Assembly (NCBI RefSeq): GCF_029227915.1
Contig: NC_079882.1
Location: 31,922,001-31,986,000, forward strand
DNA from: Hydractinia symbiolongicarpus
Taxonomy: Eukaryota > Cnidaria > Hydrozoa > Anthoathecata > Hydractiniidae
Reading direction: 5' to 3'
DNA: 64,000 nt
Shown: positions 40,581 to 55,100 of the stretch, piece by piece
How positions within the stretch are numbered: the stretch's first letter is position 1
Layout of the letters: every line of letters begins with the position of its first letter
Notes under the pieces: generated by a model
Seen by the model: the letters and a program-made list of their open reading frames with translations, nothing else
The model's database searches: none
What the model was told of the DNA's origin: nothing
Made by a program: the position numbers and the translations under genes

Positions 40581-40627
40581 ACTACAAACTACAAGTCTCA
40601 TGCGTTTTAGTGGTGAAAAAATAATTT
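40581..40627. repeat. 47-bp partial monomer duplication (copy A)
   Basis: After gtgaaaaagtaattt the sequence jumps back to actacaaactacaagtctc and re-reads the monomer through agtggtgaaaaaataattt. The distance between successive tacggg landmarks is 249 bp (40439 to 40688) where 202 is normal for this unit class. The joint also contains an extra actacaa. This is an intra-monomer slippage or end-joining event, and its exact copy lies at 46690-46736. Confidence 0.88.
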
Positions 40628-41189
40628 AAAAAATCGTTCTGGAAATAAGTTTACTCCCTGGGTACTTTCTTTGTATACTTTTGACTATACGGGCCGAGTC
40701 CGGGATTTAGGGAAATCGCAGGTTTTCGTTTGCCGGCGATTAAACTGCTTTTATTCAGCGTCTCATCAAAAATGAAAACATTTTTGAAAACTACAAGTCT
40801 CATGCGTTTTAGTGGTGAAAAAATAATTTAAAAAAACGTTCGGAAAATGAGTTTACTCCCTGGGTACTTTCTTTGTATACTTTTGACTATACGGGCCAAG
40901 CCGGGATTTACGGGAAATCGCGGGTTTTCGTTTGCCGGCGATTAAACTTCTTTTATTCAGCGTCTCATCAAAAATGAAAACATTTTTAAAAACTACAAGT
41001 CTTATGCGTTTTAGTGGTGAAAAAATAATTAAAAAAATCGTTCTGGAAATGAGTTTACTCACAGGGTACTTTCTTTGTGTACATTCGACTATACGGGCCA
41101 AGCCCGGGATTTACGGGAAATCGCGGGTTTTCGTTTGCCGGCGATTAAACTTCTTTTATTCAGCGTCTCATCAAAAATGAAAACATTTT

Positions 41190-44100
41190 TGAAAACTACA
41201 AGTCTCATGCGTTTTAGTGGTGAAAAAATAATTTAAAAAATCGTTCAAGAAATGAGTTTACTCCCTGGGTACTTTCTTTGTATTCTTTTGACTATACGGG
41301 CCGAGTCCGGGATTTACGGGAAATCGCGGGTTTTTGTTTGCCGGCGATTAAACTTCTTTTATTCAGCGCTCATCAAAAATGAAAACATTTTTAAAAACTA
41401 CAAGTCTCATGGGCTTTAGTAGTGAAAAAATAACTTATAAAATCGTTCGGGAAATGAGTTTACTCCCTGGGTACTTTCTTTGTATACTTTTGACTATACG
41501 GGCCGAGTCCGGGATTTAGGGAAATCGCAGGTTTTCGTTTGCCGGCCATTAAACTGCTTTTATTCAGCGTCTCATCAAAAATGAAAACATTTTTCAAAAC
41601 TACAAGTCTCATGCGTTTTAGTGGTGAAATAATAATTTAAAAAATCGTTTGGGAAATGAGTTTACTCCCTGGGTACTTTCTTTGTATACTTTTGACTATA
41701 CGGGCCGAGTCCGGGATTTACGGGAAATCGCGGATTTTCGTTTGCCGGCGATTAAACTCCTTTTATTCAGCGTCCCATCAAATATGAAAATATTTTTGAA
41801 AACTACAAGTCTCATGCGTTTAGTGGTAAAAAAATAATGTAAAAAATCGTTCGGGAAATGAGTTTACTCCCTGGGTACTTTCTTTGTATACTTTTGACTA
41901 TACGGGCCAAGCCCGGGATTTACGGGAAATCGCGGGTTTTCGTTTGCCGGCGATCAAACCACTTTCATTAAGCGTCTCATCAAAAATGAAAAAAATTCTG
42001 AAAACTACAAGTCTCATGCGTTTTAGTGGTGAAAAAATAATTTAAAAAATCGTTCAAGAAATGAGTTTACTCCCTGGGTACTTTCTTTGTATTCTTTTGA
42101 CTATACGGGCCGAGTCCGGGATTTACGGGAAATCGCGGGTTTTTGTTTGCCGGCGATTAAACTTCTTTTATTCAGCGCTCATCAAAAATGAAAACATTTT
42201 TAAAAACTACAAGTCTCATGGGCTTTAGTAGTGAAAAAATAACTTATAAAATCGTTCGGGAAATGAGTTTACTCCCTGGGTACTTTCTTTGTATACTTTT
42301 GACTATACGGGCCGAGTCCGGGATTTAGGGAAATCGCAGGTTTTCGTTTGCCGGCCATTAAACTGCTTTTATTCAGCGTCTCATCAAAAATGAAAACATT
42401 TTTCAAAACTACAAGTCTCATGCGTTTTAGTGGTGAAATAATAATTTAAAAAATCGTTTGGGAAATGAGTTTACTCCCTGGGTACTTTCTTTGTATACTT
42501 TTGACTATACGGGCCGAGTCCGGGATTTACGGGAAATCGCGGATTTTCGTTTGCCGGCGATTAAACTCCTTTTATTCAGCGTCCCATCAAATATGAAAAT
42601 ATTTTTGAAAACTACAAGTCTCATGCGTTTAGTGGTAAAAAAATAATGTAAAAAATCGTTCGGGAAATGAGTTTACTCCCTGGGTACTTTCTTTGTATAC
42701 TTTTGACTATACGGGCCAAGCCCGGGATTTACGGGAAATCGCGGGTTTTCGTTTGCCGGCGATTAAACTTCTTTTATTCAGCGTCTCATCAAAAATGAAA
42801 ACATTTTTAAAAACTACAAGTCTTATGCGTTTTGGTGGTGAAAAAATAATTTAAAAAATCGTTCTGGAAATGTGTTTACTCCCTGGGTACTTTCTTTGTA
42901 TACTTTTGACTCTACGGGCCGAGTCCGGGATTTAGGGAAATCGCAGGTTTTCATTTGCCGGCGATTAAACTGCTTTTATTCAGCGTCTCATCAAAAATGA
43001 AAACATTTTTGAAAACTACAAGTCTCATGCGTTTTAGTGGTGAAAAAATAATTTAAAAAATCGTTCGGGAAATGAGTTTACTCCCTGGGTACTTTCTTTG
43101 TATACTTTTGACTATATGGCCAAGCCGGGATTTACGGGAAATCGCGGGTTTTCGTTTACCGGCGATTAAACTTCTTTTATTCAGCGTCTCATCAAAAATG
43201 AAAAAATTTTTAAAAACTACAAGTCTTATGCGTTTTATGGTGAAAAAATAATTTAAAAAATCGTTCTGGAAATGAGTTTACTCCCTGGGTACTTTCTTTG
43301 TATACTTTTGACTATACGGGCCGAGTCCGGGATTTAGGGAAATCGCAGGTTTTCGTTTGCCGGCGATTAAACTGCTTTTATTCAGCGTCTCATCAAAAAT
43401 GAAAACATTTTTGACAACTACAAGTCTCATGCGTTTTAGTGGTGAAAAAATAATTTAAAAAAACGTTCGGAAAATGAGTTTACTCCCTGAGTACTTTCTT
43501 TGTATACATTCGACTATACGTGCCAAGCCCGGGATTTACGGGAAATCGCGGGTTTTCGTTTGCCGGCGAATAAACTTCTTTTATTCAGCGTCTCATCAAA
43601 AATGAAATCATTTTTGAAAACTACAAGTCTCATGCGTTTTAGTGGTGAAAAAATAATTTAAAAAATCGTTCTGGAAATGAGTTTACTCCCTGGGTACTTT
43701 CTTTGTGTACATTCGACTATACGGGCCAAGCCCGGGATTTACGGGAAATCGCGGGTTTTCGTTTACCGGCGATTAAACTTCTTTTATTCAGCGTCTCATC
43801 AAAAATGAAAACATTTTTGAAAACTACAAGTCTCATGCGTTTTAGTGGTGAAAAAATAATTTAAAAAATCGTTCGGGAAATGAGTTTACTCCCTGGGTAC
43901 TTTCTTTGTATACTTTTGACTATACGGGCCAAGTCGGGATTTACGGAAAATCGCGGGTTTTCGTTTGCCGGCGATTAAACTTCTTTTATTCAGCGTCTCA
44001 TCAAAAATGAAAACATTTTTGAAAACTACAAGTCTCATGCGTTTTAGTGGTGAAAAAATAATTTAAAAAATCGTTCGGGAAAGAGTTTACTCCCTGGGTA

Positions 44101-47100
44101 CTTTCTTTGTATACTTTTGACTATACGGACCAAGTTCGGGATTTACGGGAAATCGCGGATTTTCGTTTGCCGGCGATTAAACTTCTTTTATTCAGCGTCC
44201 CATCAAATATGAACATATTTTTGAAAACTACAAGTCTCATGCGTTTAGTGGTAAAAAAATAATATAAAAAATCGTTCGGGAAATGAGTTTACTTCCTGGG
44301 TACTTTCTTTGTATACTTTTGACTATACGGGCCGAGTCCGGGATTTAGGGAAATCGCAGGTTTTCGTTTGCCGGCGATTAAACTGCTTTTATTCAGCGTC
44401 TCATCAAAAATGAAAACATTTTGAAAACTACAAGTCTCATGCGTTTTAGTGGTGAAAAAATAATTTAAAAAATCGTTCGGGAAAGAGTTTACTCCCTGGG
44501 TACTTTCTTTGTATACTTTTGACTATACGGACCAAGTTCGGGATTTACGGGAAATCGCGGATTTTCGTTTGCCGGCGATTAAACTTCTTTTATTCAGCGT
44601 CCCATCAAATATGAAAATATTTTTGAAAACTACAAGTCTCATGCGTTTAGTGGTAAAAAAATAATATAAAAAATCGTTCGGGAAATGAGTTTACTCCCTG
44701 GGTACTTTCTTTGTATACTTTTGACTATACGGGCCGAGTCCGGGATTTAGGGAAATCGCAGGTTTTCGTTTGCCGGCGATTAAACTGCTTTTATTCAGCG
44801 TCTCATCAAAAATGAAAACGTTTTTGAAAACTACAAGTCTCATGCGTTTTAGTGGTGAAAAAATAATTTAAAAAATCGTTCTGGAAATGAGTTTACTCCC
44901 TGGGTACTTTCTTTGTATACTTTTGACTATACGGGCCAAGCCGGATTTACGGGAAATCGCAGGTTTTCGTTTGCCGGCGATTAAACTTCTTTTATTCAGC
45001 GTCTCATCAAAAATGAAAACATTTTTAAAAACTACAAGTCTTATGCGTTTTAGTGGTGAAAAAATAATTTAAAAAATCGTTCTGGAAATGAGTTTACTCC
45101 CTGGGTACTTTCTTTGTATACTTTTGACTATACGGGCCAAGCCGGGATTTACGGGAAATCGCGGGTTTTCGTTTGCCGGCGATTAAACTACTTTTATTCA
45201 GCGTCTCATCAAAAATGAAAACATTTTTAAAAACTACAAGTCTTATGCGTTTTAGTGGTGAAAAAATAATTAAAAAAATCGTTCTGGAAATGAGTTTACT
45301 CACAGGGTACTTTCTTTGTGTACATTCGACTATACGGGCCAAGCCCGGGATTTACGGGAAATCGCGGGTTTTCGTTTGCCGGCGATTAAACTTCTTTTAT
45401 TCAGCGTCTCATCAAAAATGAAAACATTTTTGAAAACTACAAGTCTCATGCGTTTTAGTGGTGAAAAAATAATTTAAAAAATCGTTCGGGAAAGGAGTTT
45501 ACTCCCTGGGTACTTTCTTTGTATACTTTTGACTATACGGGCCAAGTCGGGATTTACGGAAAATCGCGGGTTTTCGTTTGCCGGCGATTAAACTTCTTTT
45601 ATTCAGCGTCTCATCAAAAATGAAAACGTTTTTGAAAACTACAAGTCTCATGCGTTTTAGTGGTGAAAAAATAATTTAAAAAAACGTTCGGGAAATGAGT
45701 TTACTTCCTGGGTACTTTCTTTGTATACTTTTGACTATACGGACCAAGTTCGGGATTTACGGGAAATCGCGGATTTTCGTTTGCCGGCGATTAAACTTCT
45801 TTTATTCAGCGTCCCATCAATTATGAAAATATTTTTGAAAACTACAAGTCTCATGCGTTTAGTGGTAAAAAAATAATATAAAAAATCGTTCGGGAAATGA
45901 GTTTACTCCCTGGGTACTTTCTTTGTATACTTTTGACTATACGGGCCGAGTCCGGGATTTAGGGAAATCGCAGGTTTTCGTTTGCCGGCGATTAAACTGC
46001 TTTTATTCAGCGTCTCATCAAAAATGAAAACATTTTTGAAAACTACAAGTCTCATGCGTTTTAGTGGTGAAAAAATAATTTAAAAAAATCGTTCTGGAAA
46101 TGAGTTTACTCCCTGGGTACTTTCTTTGTATACTTTTCACTATACGGGCCGAGTCCGGGATTTAGGGAAATCGCAGGTTTTCGTTTGCCGGCGATTAAAC
46201 TGCTTTTATTCAGCGTCTCATCAAAAATGAAAACATTTTTGAAAACTACAAGTCTCATGCGTTTTAGTGGTGAAAAAATAATTTAAAAAAACGTTCGGAA
46301 AATGAGTTTACTCCCTGAGTACTTTCTTTGTATACATTCGACTATACGTGCCAAGCCCGGGATTTACGGGAAATCGCGGGTTTTCGTTTGCCGGCGATTA
46401 AACTTCTTTTATTAAGCGTCTCATCAAAAATGAAATCATTTTTGAAAACTACAAGTCTCATGCGTTTTAGTGGTGAAAAAATAATTTAAAAAATCGTTCT
46501 GGAAATGAGTTTACTCCCTGGGTACTTTCTTTGTATACTTTTGACTATACGGGCCAAGCCGGGATTTACGGGAAATCGCGGGTTTTCGTTTGCCGGCGAT
46601 TAAACTTCTTTTATTCAGCGTCTCATCAAAAATGAAAACATTTTTAAAAACTACAAGTCTTATGCGTTTTAGTGGTGAAAAAGTAATTTACTACAAACTA
46701 CAAGTCTCATGCGTTTTAGTGGTGAAAAAATAATTTAAAAAATCGTTCTGGAAATAAGTTTACTCCCTGGGTACTTTCTTTGTATACTTTTGACTATACG
46801 GGCCGAGTCCGGGATTTAGGGAAATCGCAGGTTTTCGTTTGCCGGCGATTAAACTGCTTTTATTCAGCGTCTCATCAAAAATGAAAACATTTTTGAAAAC
46901 TACAAGTCTCATGCGTTTTAGTGGTGAAAAAATAATTTAAAAAAACGTTCGGAAAATGAGTTTACTCCCTGGGTACTTTCTTTGTATACTTTTGACTATA
47001 CGGGCCAAGCCGGGATTTACGGGAAATCGCGGGTTTTCGTTTGCCGGCGATTAAACTTCTTTTATTCAGCGTCTCATCAAAAATGAAAACATTTTTAAAA

Positions 47101-47325
47101 ACTACAAGTCTTATGCGTTTTAGTGGTGAAAAAATAATTAAAAAAATCGTTCTGGAAATGAGTTTACTCACAGGGTACTTTCTTTGTGTACATTCGACTA
47201 TACGGGCCAAGCCCGGGATTTACGGGAAATCGCGGGTTTTCGTTTGCCGGCGATTAAACTTCTTTTATTCAGCGTCTCATCAAAAATGAAAACATTTTTG
47301 AAAACTACAAGTCTCATGCGTTTTA
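41190..47325. repeat. 6,109-bp block, copy B (tandem)
   Basis: This block directly follows copy A in the same orientation. The 6,109-bp unit ends at 47298, and homology continues to 47325, before the mismatch at 47326 (gttttaatgg against gttttagtgg at 41217). The crossover therefore fell in the shared stretch of roughly 41190-41216, inside the monomer segment gaaaactacaagtctcatgc. The block contains the second copy of the odd junction (46690-46736). The length corresponds to 30 monomers, as expected for register-preserving unequal exchange. Confidence 0.92.
46690..46736. repeat. 47-bp partial monomer duplication (copy B)
   Basis: This is the same aberrant joint as at 40581-40627, displaced by exactly 6,109 bp. 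It is one of the clearest markers that the larger block was copied as a unit. Confidence 0.88.
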
Positions 47326-49173
47326 ATGGTGAAAAAATAATTTAAAATATCGTTCGGGAAAGGAGTTTACTCCCTGGGTACTTTCTTTGTATACTTTTGA
47401 CTATACGGGCCAAGTCGGGATTTACGGAAAATCGCGGGTTTTCGTTTGCCGGCGATTAAACTTCTTTTATTCAGCGTCTCATCAAAAATGAAAACATTTT
47501 TAAAAACTGCAAGTCTCATGCGTTTTAGTGGTGAAAAAATAATTTAAAAAATCGTTCGGGAAATGAGTTTACTTCCTGGGTACTTTCTTTGTATACTTTT
47601 GACTATACGGACCAAGTTCGGGATTTACGGGAAATCGCGGGTTTTCGTTTGCCGTCGATTAAACTTCTTTTATTCAGCGTCTCATCAAAAATGAAAACAT
47701 TTTTGAAAACTACAAGTCTCATGCGTTTTAGTGGTGAAAAAATAATTTAAAAAATCGTCGGGAAATGAGTTTACTCCCTGGGTACTTTCTTTGTATACTT
47801 TTGACTATACGGGCCGAGTCCGGGATTTACGGGAAATTGCGGATTTTCGTTTGCCGACGATTAAACTTCTTTTATTCAGCGTCCCATAAAAATGAAATAA
47901 TTTTTGAAAACTTCAAGTCTCATGCGTTTAGTGGTAAAAAAATAATATAAAAAATCGTTCGGGAAATGAGTTTACTCCCTGGGTACTTTCTTTGTATACT
48001 TTTGACTATACGGGCCAAGCCCGGGATTTACGGGAAATCGCGGGTTTTCGTTTGCCGGCGATTAAACTTCTTTTATTCAGCGTCTCATCAAAAATGAAAA
48101 CATTTTTAAAAACTACAAGTCTTATGCGTTTTAGTGGTGAAAAAATAATTTAAAAAATCGTTCTGGAAATGAGTTTACTCCCTGGGTACTTTCTTTGTAT
48201 ACTTTTGACTATACGGGCCGAGTCCGGGATTTAGGGAAATCGCAGGTTTCGTTTCCCGGCGATTAAACTACTTTTATTCAGCGTCTCATCAAAAATGAAA
48301 ACATTTTTGAAAACTACAAGTCTCATGCGTTTTAGTGGTGAAAAAATAATTTAAAAAATCGTTCTGGAAATGAGTTTACTCACAAGGTACTTTCTTTGTA
48401 TACATGTGACTTTACGTGCCAAGCCCGGGATTTACGGGAAATCGCGGGTTTTCGTTTGCTGGCGATTAAACTGCTTTTATTCAGCGTCTCATCAAAAATG
48501 AAAACATTCTTGAAAACTACAAGTCTCATGCGTTTTAGTGGTGAAAAAATAATTTAAAAAATCGTTCGGGAAATGAGTTTATTCCCTGGGTACTTTCTTT
48601 GTATACTTTTGACTATACGGGCCGAGTTCGGGATTTACGGGAAATCGCGGATTTTCGTTTGCCGGCGATTAAACTTCTTTTATTCAGCGTCCCATCAAAT
48701 ATGAAAATATTTTTGAAAACTACAAGTCTCATGCGTTTAGTGGTAAAAAAATAATATAAAAAATCGTTCGGGAAATGAGTTTACTCCCTGGGTACTTTCT
48801 TTGTATACTTTTGACTATACGGTCCGAGTCCAGGATTTACGGGAAATCGCAGGTTTTCGTTTGCCGGCGATTAAACTTCTTTTATTCAGCGTCTCATCAA
48901 AAATGAAAACATTTTTAAAAAGTACAAGTCTGATGCGTTTTAGTGGTGAAAAAGTAATTTAAAAAATCGTTCGGGAAATGAGTTTACTCCCTGGGTACTT
49001 TCTTTGTATACTTTTGACTATACGGGCCAAGCCGGGATTTACGGGAAATCGCGGGTTTTCGTTTGCCGGCGATTAAACTTCTTTTATTCAGCGTCTCATC
49101 AAAAATGAAAACATTTTTGAAAACTACAAGTCTCATGCGTTTTAGTGGTGAAAAAATAATTTAAAAAATCGTC
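47326..49173. repeat. Transitional satellite segment
   Basis: About nine monomers of mixed classes connect the 6.1-kb and 3.0-kb duplications. They carry variants seen on both sides: the gcgtttagtggtaaaaaaat unit, the cgtcggg one-base-deleted unit (about 47757 and 49172), tcgcaggtttcgtttccc (about 48242) and a unit with tacatgtgactttacg (about 48402). I see no repeat longer than one unit confined to this segment and no gene. Confidence 0.7.
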
Positions 49174-52100
49174 GGGAAATGAGTTTACTCCCTGGGTACT
49201 TTCTTTGTATACTTTTGACTATACGGGCCGAGTCCGGGATTTACGGGAAATCGCGGATTTTCGTTTGCCGGCGATTAAACTTCTTTTATTCAGCGTCTCA
49301 TCAAAAATGAAAACATTTTTAAAAACTACAAGTCTTATGCGTTTTAGTGGTGAAAAAATAATTTAAAAAATCGTTCTGAAAATGAGTTTACTCCCTGGGT
49401 ACTTTCTTTGTATACTTTTGACTATACGGGCCGAGTCCGGGATTTAGGGAAATCGCAGGTTTCGTTTCCCGGCGATTAAACTGCTTTTATTCAGCGTCTC
49501 ATTAAAAATGAAAACATTTTTGAAAACTACAAGTCTCATGCGTTTTAGTGGTGAAAAAATAATTTAAAAAATCGTTCGGGAAATGAGTTTACTCCCTGGG
49601 TACTTTCTTTGTATACTTTTGACTATACGGGCCAAGCCGGGATTTACGGGAAATCGCGGGTTTTCGTTTGCCGGCGATTAAACTTCTTTTATTCAGCGTC
49701 TCATCAAAAATGAAAACATTTTTAAAAACTACAAGTCTCATGGGTTTTAGTGGTGAAAAAATAATTTAAAAAATCGTTTTGGAAATGAGTTTACTCACAG
49801 GGTACTTTCTTTGTATACATTCGACTATACGTGCCAAGTCCGGGATTTACGGGAAATCGCGGGTTTTCGTTTGCCGGCGATTAAACTTCTTTTATTCAGC
49901 GTCTCATCAAAAATGAATACATTTTTGAAAACTACAAGTATCATGCGTTTTAGTGGTGAAAAAATAATTTGAAAAATCGTTCGGAAAATGAGTTTACTCC
50001 CTGGGTACTTTCTTTGTATACTTTTGACTATACGGGCCAAGCCGGGATTTACGGGAAATCGCGGGTTTTCGTTTGCCGGCGATTAAACTTCTTTTATTCA
50101 GCGTCTCATCAAAAATGAAAACATTTTTAAAAACTACAAGTCTTATGCGTTTTAGTGGTGAAAAAATAATTTAAAAAATCGTTCTGGAAATGAGTTTACT
50201 CACAGGGTACTTTCTTTGTATACATTCGACTATACGGGCCAAGCCCGGGATTTACGGGAAATCGCGGGTTTTCGTTTTCCGGCGATTAAACCTCTTTCAT
50301 TAAGCGTCTCATCAAAAATGAAAACATTATTGAAAACTACAAGTCTCATGCGTTTTAGTGGTGAAAAAAAAAATTTAAAAAATCGTTCGGGAAATGAGAT
50401 TACTTCCTGGGTACTTTCTTTGTATACATTCGACTATGCGGGCCAAGCCCCGGATTTACGGGAAAACGCGGGATTTCGTTTGCCGGCGATTAAACCTCTT
50501 TCATTAAGCGTCTCATCAAAAATGAAAACACTTTTGAAAACTACAAGTCTCATTCGTTTTAGTGGTGAAAAAATAATTTAAAAAATCGTTTGGGAAATGA
50601 GTTTACTCCCTGGGTACTTTCTTTGTATACTTTTGACTATACGGGCCGAGTCCGGGATTTACGGGAAATCGCGGATTTTCGTTTGCCGGCGATTAAACTT
50701 CTTTTATTCAGCGTCCCATCAAATATGAAATAATTTTTGAAAACTTCAAGTCTCATGCGTTTAGTGGTAAAAAAATAATATAAAAAATCGTTCGGGAAAT
50801 GAGTTTACTCCCTGGGTACTTTCTTTGTATACTTTTGACTATACGGGCCGAGTCCGGGATTTAGGGAAATCGCAGGTTTCGTTTCCCGGCGATTAAATTG
50901 CTTTTATTCAGCGTCTCATCAAAAATGAAAACATTTTTGAAAACTACAAGTCTCATGCGTTTTAAATAATTTAAAAAATCGTTCGGGAAATGAGTTTACT
51001 CCCTGGGTACTTTCTTTGTATACTTTTGACTATACGGGCCAAGCCGGGATTTACGGGAAATCGCGGGTTTTCATTTGCCGGCGATTAAACTTCTTTTATT
51101 CAGCGTCTCATCAAAAATGAAAACATTTTTAAAAACTACAAGTCTTATGCGTTTTGGTGGTGAAAAAAAAATTTAAAAAATCGTTCTGGAAATGAGTTTA
51201 CTCCCTGGGTACTTTCTTTGTATACTTTTGACTATACGGGCCAAGTCCGGGATTTAGGGAAATCGCAGGTTTCGTTTCCCGGCGATTAAACTGCTTTTAT
51301 TCAGCGTCTCATCAAAAATGAAAACATTTTTGAAAACTACAAGTCTCATGCGTTTTAAATAATTTAAAAAATCGTTCGGGAAATGAGTTTACTCCCTGGG
51401 TACTTTCTTTGTATACTTTTGACTATACGGGCCAAGCCGGGATTTACGGGAAATCGCGGGTTTTCGTTTGCCGGCGATTAAACTTCTTTTATTCAGCGTC
51501 TCATCAAAAATGAAAACATTTTTAAAAACTACAAGTCTCATGGGCTTTAGTGGTGAAAAAATAATTTAAAAAATCGTTCTGGAAATGAGTTTACTCACAG
51601 GGTACTTTCTTTGTATACATTCGACTATACGTGCCAAGCCCGGGATTTATGGGAAATCGCGGGTTTTCGTTTGCTGGCGATTAAACTTCTTTTATTCAGC
51701 GTCTCATCAAAAATGAAAACATTTTTAAAAACTACAAGTCTTATGCGTTTTAGTGGTGAAAAAATAATTTAAAAAATCGTTCTGGAAATGAGTTTACTCA
51801 CAGGGTACTTTCTTTGTATACATTCGACTATACGGGCCAAGCCCGGGATTTACGGGAAATCGCGGGTTTTCGTTTTCCGGCGATTAAACCTCTTTCATTA
51901 AGCGTCTCATCAAAAATGAAAACATTATTGAAAACTACAAGTCTCATGCGTTTTAGTGGTGAAAAAAAAAAATTAAAAAATCGTTCGGGAAATGAGATTA
52001 CTTCCTGGGTACTTTCTTTGTATACATTCGACTATACGGGCGAAGCCCCGGATTTACGGGAAAACGCGGGATTTCGTTTGCCGGCGATTAAACCTCTTTC

Positions 52101-55100
52101 ATTAAGCGTCTCATCAAAAATGAAAACACTTTTGAAAACTACAAGTCTCATTCGTTTTAGTGGTGAAAAAATAATTTAAAAAATCGTTTGGGAAATGAGT
52201 TTACTCCCTGGGTACTTTCTTTGTATACTTTTGACTATACGGGCCGAGTCCGGGATTTACGGGAAATCGCGGATTTTCGTTTGCCGGCGATTAAACTTCT
52301 TTTATTCAGCGTCTCATCAAAAATGAAAACATTTTTAAAAACTACAAGTCTTATGCGTTTTAGTGGTGAAAAAATAATTTAAAAAATCGTTCTGAAAATG
52401 AGTTTACTCCCTGGGTACTTTCTTTGTATACTTTTGACTATACGGGCCGAGTCCGGGATTTAGGGAAATCGCAGGTTTCGTTTCCCGGCGATTAAACTGC
52501 TTTTATTCAGCGTCTCATTAAAAATGAAAACATTTTTGAAAACTACAAGTCTCATGCGTTTTAGTGGTGAAAAAATAATTTAAAAAATCGTTCGGGAAAT
52601 GAGTTTACTCCCTGGGTACTTTCTTTGTATACTTTTGACTATACGGGCCAAGCCGGGATTTACGGGAAATCGCGGGTTTTCGTTTGCCGGCGATTAAACT
52701 TCTTTTATTCAGCGTCTCATCAAAAATGAAAACATTTTTAAAAACTACAAGTCTCATGGGTTTTAGTGGTGAAAAAATAATTTAAAAAATCGTTTTGGAA
52801 ATGAGTTTACTCACAGGGTACTTTCTTTGTATACATTCGACTATACGTGCCAAGTCCGGGATTTACGGGAAATCGCGGGTTTTCGTTTGCCGGCGATTAA
52901 ACTTCTTTTATTCAGCGTCTCATCAAAAATGAATACATTTTTGAAAACTACAAGTATCATGCGTTTTAGTGGTGAAAAAATAATTTGAAAAATCGTTCGG
53001 GAAATGAGTTTACTCCCTGGGTACTTTCTTTGTATACTTTTGACTATACGGGCCAAGCCGGGATTTACGGGAAATCGCGGGTTTTCGTTTGCCGGCGATT
53101 AAACTTCTTTTATTCAGCGTCTCATCAAAAATGAAAACATTTTTAAAAACTACAAGTCTTATGCGTTTTAGTGGTGAAAAAATAATTTAAAAAATCGTTC
53201 TGGAAATGAGTTTACTCACAGGGTACTTTCTTTGTATACATTCGACTATACGGGCCAAGCCCGGGATTTACGGGAAATCGCGGGTTTTCGTTTTCCGGCG
53301 ATTAAACCTCTTTCATTAAGCGTCTCATCAAAAATGAAAACATTATTGAAAACTACAAGTCTCATGCGTTTTAGTGGTGAAAAAAAAAATTTAAAAAATC
53401 GTTCGGGAAATGAGATTACTTCCTGGGTACTTTCTTTGTATACATTCGACTATGCGGGCCAAGCCCCGGATTTACGGGAAAACGCGGGATTTCGTTTGCC
53501 GGCGATTAAACCTCTTTCATTAAGCGTCTCATCAAAAATGAAAACACTTTTGAAAACTACAAGTCTCATTCGTTTTAGTGGTGAAAAAATAATTTAAAAA
53601 ATCGTTTGGGAAATGAGTTTACTCCCTGGGTACTTTCTTTGTATACTTTTGACTATACGGGCCGAGTCCGGGATTTACGGGAAATCGCGGATTTTCGTTT
53701 GCCGGCGATTAAACTTCTTTTATTCAGCGTCCCATCAAATATGAAATAATTTTTGAAAACTTCAAGTCTCATGCGTTTAGTGGTAAAAAAATAATATAAA
53801 AAATCGTTCGGGAAATGAGTTTACTCCCTGGGTACTTTCTTTGTATACTTTTGACTATACGGGCCGAGTCCGGGATTTAGGGAAATCGCAGGTTTCGTTT
53901 CCCGGCGATTAAATTGCTTTTATTCAGCGTCTCATCAAAAATGAAAACATTTTTAAAAACTACAAGTCTCATGCGTTTTAAATAATTTAAAAAATCGTTC
54001 GGGAAATGAGTTTACTCCCTGGGTACTTTCTTTGTATACTTTTGACTATACGGGCCAAGCCGGGATTTACGGGAAATCGCGGGTTTTCGTTTGCCGGCGA
54101 TTAAACTTCTTTTATTCAGCGTCTCATCAAAAATGAAAACATTTTTAAAAACTACAAGTCTTATGCCTTTTAGTGGTGAAAAAAAAATTTAAAAAATCGT
54201 TCTGGAAATGAGTTTACTCCCTGGGTACTTTCTTTGTATACTTTTGACTATACGGGCCAAGTTCGGGATTTAGGGAAATCGCAGGTTTCGTTTCCCGGCG
54301 ATTAAACTGCTTTTATTCAGCGTCTCATCAAAAATGAAAACATTTTTGAAAACTACAAGTCTCATGCGTTTTAAATAATTTAAAAAATCGTTCGGGAAAT
54401 GAGTTTACTCCCTGGGTACTTTCTTTGTATACTTTTGACTATACGGGCCAAGCCGGGATTTACGGGAAATCGCGGGTTTTCGTTTGCCGGCTATTAAACT
54501 TCTTTTATTCAGCGTCTCATCAAAAATGAAAACATTTTTAAAAACTACAAGTCTCATGGGCTTTAGTGGTGAAAAAATAATTTAAAAAATCGTTCTGGAA
54601 ATGAGTTTACTCACAGGGTACTTTCTTTGTATACATTCGACTATACGTGCCAAGCCCGGGATTTATGGGAAATCGCGGGTTTTCGTTTGCTGGCGATTAA
54701 ACTTCTTTTATTCAGCGTCTCATCAAAAATGAAAACATTTTTAAAAACTACAAGTCTTATGCGTTTTAGTGGTGAAAAAATAATTTAAAAAATCGTTCTG
54801 GAAATGAGTTTACTCACAGGGTACTTTCTTTGTATACATTCGACTATACGGGCCAAGCCCGGGATTTACGGGAAATCGCGGGTTTTCGTTTTCCGGCGAT
54901 TAAACCTCTTTCATTAAGCGTCTCATCAAAAATGAAAACATTATTGAAAACTACAAGTCTCATGCGTTTTAGTGGTGAAAAAAAAAAATTAAAAAATCGT
55001 TCGGGAAATGAGATTACTTCCTGGGTACTTTCTTTGTATACATTCGACTATACGGGCGAAGCCCCGGATTTACGGGAAAACGCGGGATTTCGTTTGCCGG

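Larger units (their letters stand above)
35081..41189. repeat. 6,109-bp (30-monomer) block, copy A
   Basis: Every position checked in this block matches position +6,109 in the next block. Shared private features include the 809-bp tetramer repeat at its start, gtgaacatatt-type variants (about 38100), the two-base-shorter gggaaagagtttac (about 37972), ttttcactatacgg (about 40028) and the aberrant 47-bp partial duplication at 40581. The left limit is set by the last mismatch, at 35080 (c) versus 41189 (t). One substitution was found inside: 36561 is g where 42670 is a. Divergence is therefore very low and the duplication recent, or it is an assembly artefact. Confidence 0.92.
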
